Under the pieces are notes generated by a model. That model was given only the letters and a program-made list of their open reading frames with translations. It was not told the origin of the DNA and did no database searches. Made by a program: the position numbers and the translations under genes. A stretch of DNA of 23,804 bases, from assembly GCA_947465645.1 (NCBI GenBank), contig CANIBQ010000075.1, positions 1 to 23,804 on the forward strand, given 5' to 3'. Position 1 is the stretch's first letter. Every line of letters starts with the position of its first letter. Shown piece after piece: positions 23,025 to 23,804 of the stretch. This DNA comes from Acidobacteriota bacterium. GTDB lineage: Bacteria > Acidobacteriota > Vicinamibacteria > Vicinamibacterales > UBA2999.

Positions 23025-23804
23025 GTGGCGCTCACTCCCGGCTCGCGTCTCGGCCCCTATGAGGTGACCGCGCTCCTCGGCGAGGGCGGGATGGGCCAGG
23101 TCTACCGTGCGACCGACACCAACTTGAAGCGCCAGGTCGCGATCAAAGTGCTGCCGGCGTCGCTGGCGGGCGACGTTGATCGCTTGGCCCGCTTCCAACG
23201 AGAAGCCGAAGTCCTCGCCGCGCTCAACCATCCAAACATCGCGCAGATCTACGGCCTGGAGAAGAGCGACGGCATGACCGCGCTCGTGATGGAACTGGTC
23301 GAGGGCGAGGATCTCTCGCAGCGTATCGCCCGCGGCGCGATGCCGCTGGATGAGGCGCTGCCGCTCGCGAAGCAGATCGCGGAAGCGCTGGAAGCCGCGC
23401 ACGAGCAGGGAATCATCCATCGCGACCTGAAGCCCGCCAACATCAAGGTGCGCGCGGACGGCACCGTGAAGGTGCTGGACTTCGGCCTCGCCAAAGCGCT
23501 CGATCCAGCCGCCGCATCGATTCCCGCGGCGATGAACTCGCCAACCATCACGTCGCCCGCGATGACGCAGGCGGGGATGATCCTCGGCACCGCGGCCTAC
23601 ATGGCGCCGGAGCAGACGATAGACCGTATTAGCGGCCTCCCGAGTCAACATAAGGCCCGTTCTCAGACTCAGCGCCGACCAGTCTGCTTCCCAATGCCTA
23701 CTACGCGGGGCACTCTCCGGCCTGGCGATGCCGCTTGGCCGACCCCGAGCAGGCCTTTGTCTTCGCCCGGCGCAATCGCGCGACACACCTCCGGCCTGCT
23801 CACC
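23025..23804 (+). CDS. Second Ser/Thr kinase paralogue, broken after residue 197
   Basis: The first 197 residues form a kinase N-lobe and active site (GEGGMGQV, K41, HRDLKPAN with D134, DFG with D152, TAAYMAPEQ) and are about 83 percent identical to the upstream kinase by hand count. Residues 115-165 are identical, with only silent base changes. Family sequence stops at 23615, exactly where the 79-bp repeat begins. The frame then stays open to the window end but encodes nothing kinase-like (IDRISGLPSQ and onward). The C-lobe helices, the membrane helix and the propeller are missing, so the product as read cannot be a normal kinase. Either a real rearrangement or a false assembly join is possible. 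GTG 23025 has GAGGGG upstream. Confidence 0.75.
   Translation, partial: MALTPGSRLGPYEVTALLGEGGMGQVYRATDTNLKRQVAIKVLPASLAGDVDRLARFQREAEVLAALNHPNIAQIYGLEKSDGMTALVMELVEGEDLSQRIARGAMPLDEALPLAKQIAEALEAAHEQGIIHRDLKPANIKVRADGTVKVLDFGLAKALDPAAASIPAAMNSPTITSPAMTQAGMILGTAAYMAPEQTIDRISGLPSQHKARSQTQRRPVCFPMPTTRGTLRPGDAAWPTPSRPLSSPGAIARHTSGLLT
23615..23693. repeat. 79-bp exact direct repeat, copy 2
   Basis: This is identical to 33-111 in the same orientation. Its first base is the last base of the final kinase-like codon, so it marks the exact point where kinase homology is lost. On the minus strand the protein-like frame seen in copy 1 is closed by a stop codon just upstream of the repeat. In this copy the frame is therefore only a fragment. 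Confidence 0.9.
23694..23804. other. Unassigned sequence after the repeat
   Basis: These 111 bases match neither the kinase family nor the sequence next to the other repeat copy. All that can be said is that one plus frame is open through it from the kinase gene. No domain or motif is recognisable. Confidence 0.4.

Noticed and set aside
33..23693. Evidence that the window is a circular replicon closed through the 79-bp repeat
   Set aside because: The repeats are not terminal: 32 and 111 unrelated bases lie outside them, and the content is chromosomal with no replication or mobilisation genes.

Overview
The window looks like chromosomal DNA of an uncultured Acidobacteriota bacterium, probably of the Vicinamibacterales or Solibacter type. 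This rests on high GC, a TonB receptor with an N-terminal carboxypeptidase-regulatory-like domain, Ser/Thr kinases fused to a WD40/PD40 propeller, an alkaline-phosphatase-superfamily protein fused to TPRs, and a remnant of an acidobacterial-type FtsX/MacB permease. No rRNA, tRNA, CRISPR array, phage gene or transposase was found.

Layout. (1) 1-165: window edge carrying the first copy of an exact 79-bp repeat. (2) 166-6042, minus strand: four closely packed genes, transcribed in the order secreted TPR protein, membrane-anchored sulfatase-fold/TPR protein, LytS-like histidine kinase, LytTR response regulator. (3) 6104-7607: a gene graveyard, with a CapA-type gene that has lost its middle and gained two frameshifts, a short 3' gene end, and an FtsX-type permease with an internal deletion and a frameshift. 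(4) 7608-10941: a Tat-exported FAD oxidoreductase (plus) converging on an exported sulfite-oxidase-fold molybdoenzyme (minus). (5) 11209-17265, plus: TonB receptor, exported PQQ dehydrogenase with a C-terminal cytochrome c, and a secreted double-cupin protein whose start overlaps the dehydrogenase stop. (6) 17641-19521, minus: secreted CocE/NonD alpha/beta hydrolase. (7) 19616-20328, plus: VapBC-type toxin-antitoxin pair with a palindrome on its -10 box. (8) 20356 to the end, plus: two tandem paralogous Ser/Thr kinases; the second stops matching its family exactly where the second copy of the 79-bp repeat begins.

How the genes may work together. Genes 11209-17265 form a plausible uptake-and-oxidation unit: an outer-membrane receptor, a periplasmic quinoprotein passing electrons to its own haem, and a small-molecule-binding cupin. 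The exported FAD enzyme and molybdoenzyme next door are further periplasmic redox proteins. The FAD enzyme and the TonB receptor share an AT-rich 13-bp palindromic motif upstream, which suggests co-regulation. The most notable points are that shared motif, a Glu at the predicted catalytic Asp of the quinoprotein, a Thr-x-Pro-x-His active-site signature in the sulfatase-like protein, and the 79-bp repeat that breaks the last kinase. All family assignments are from reading the sequence; no searches were run.
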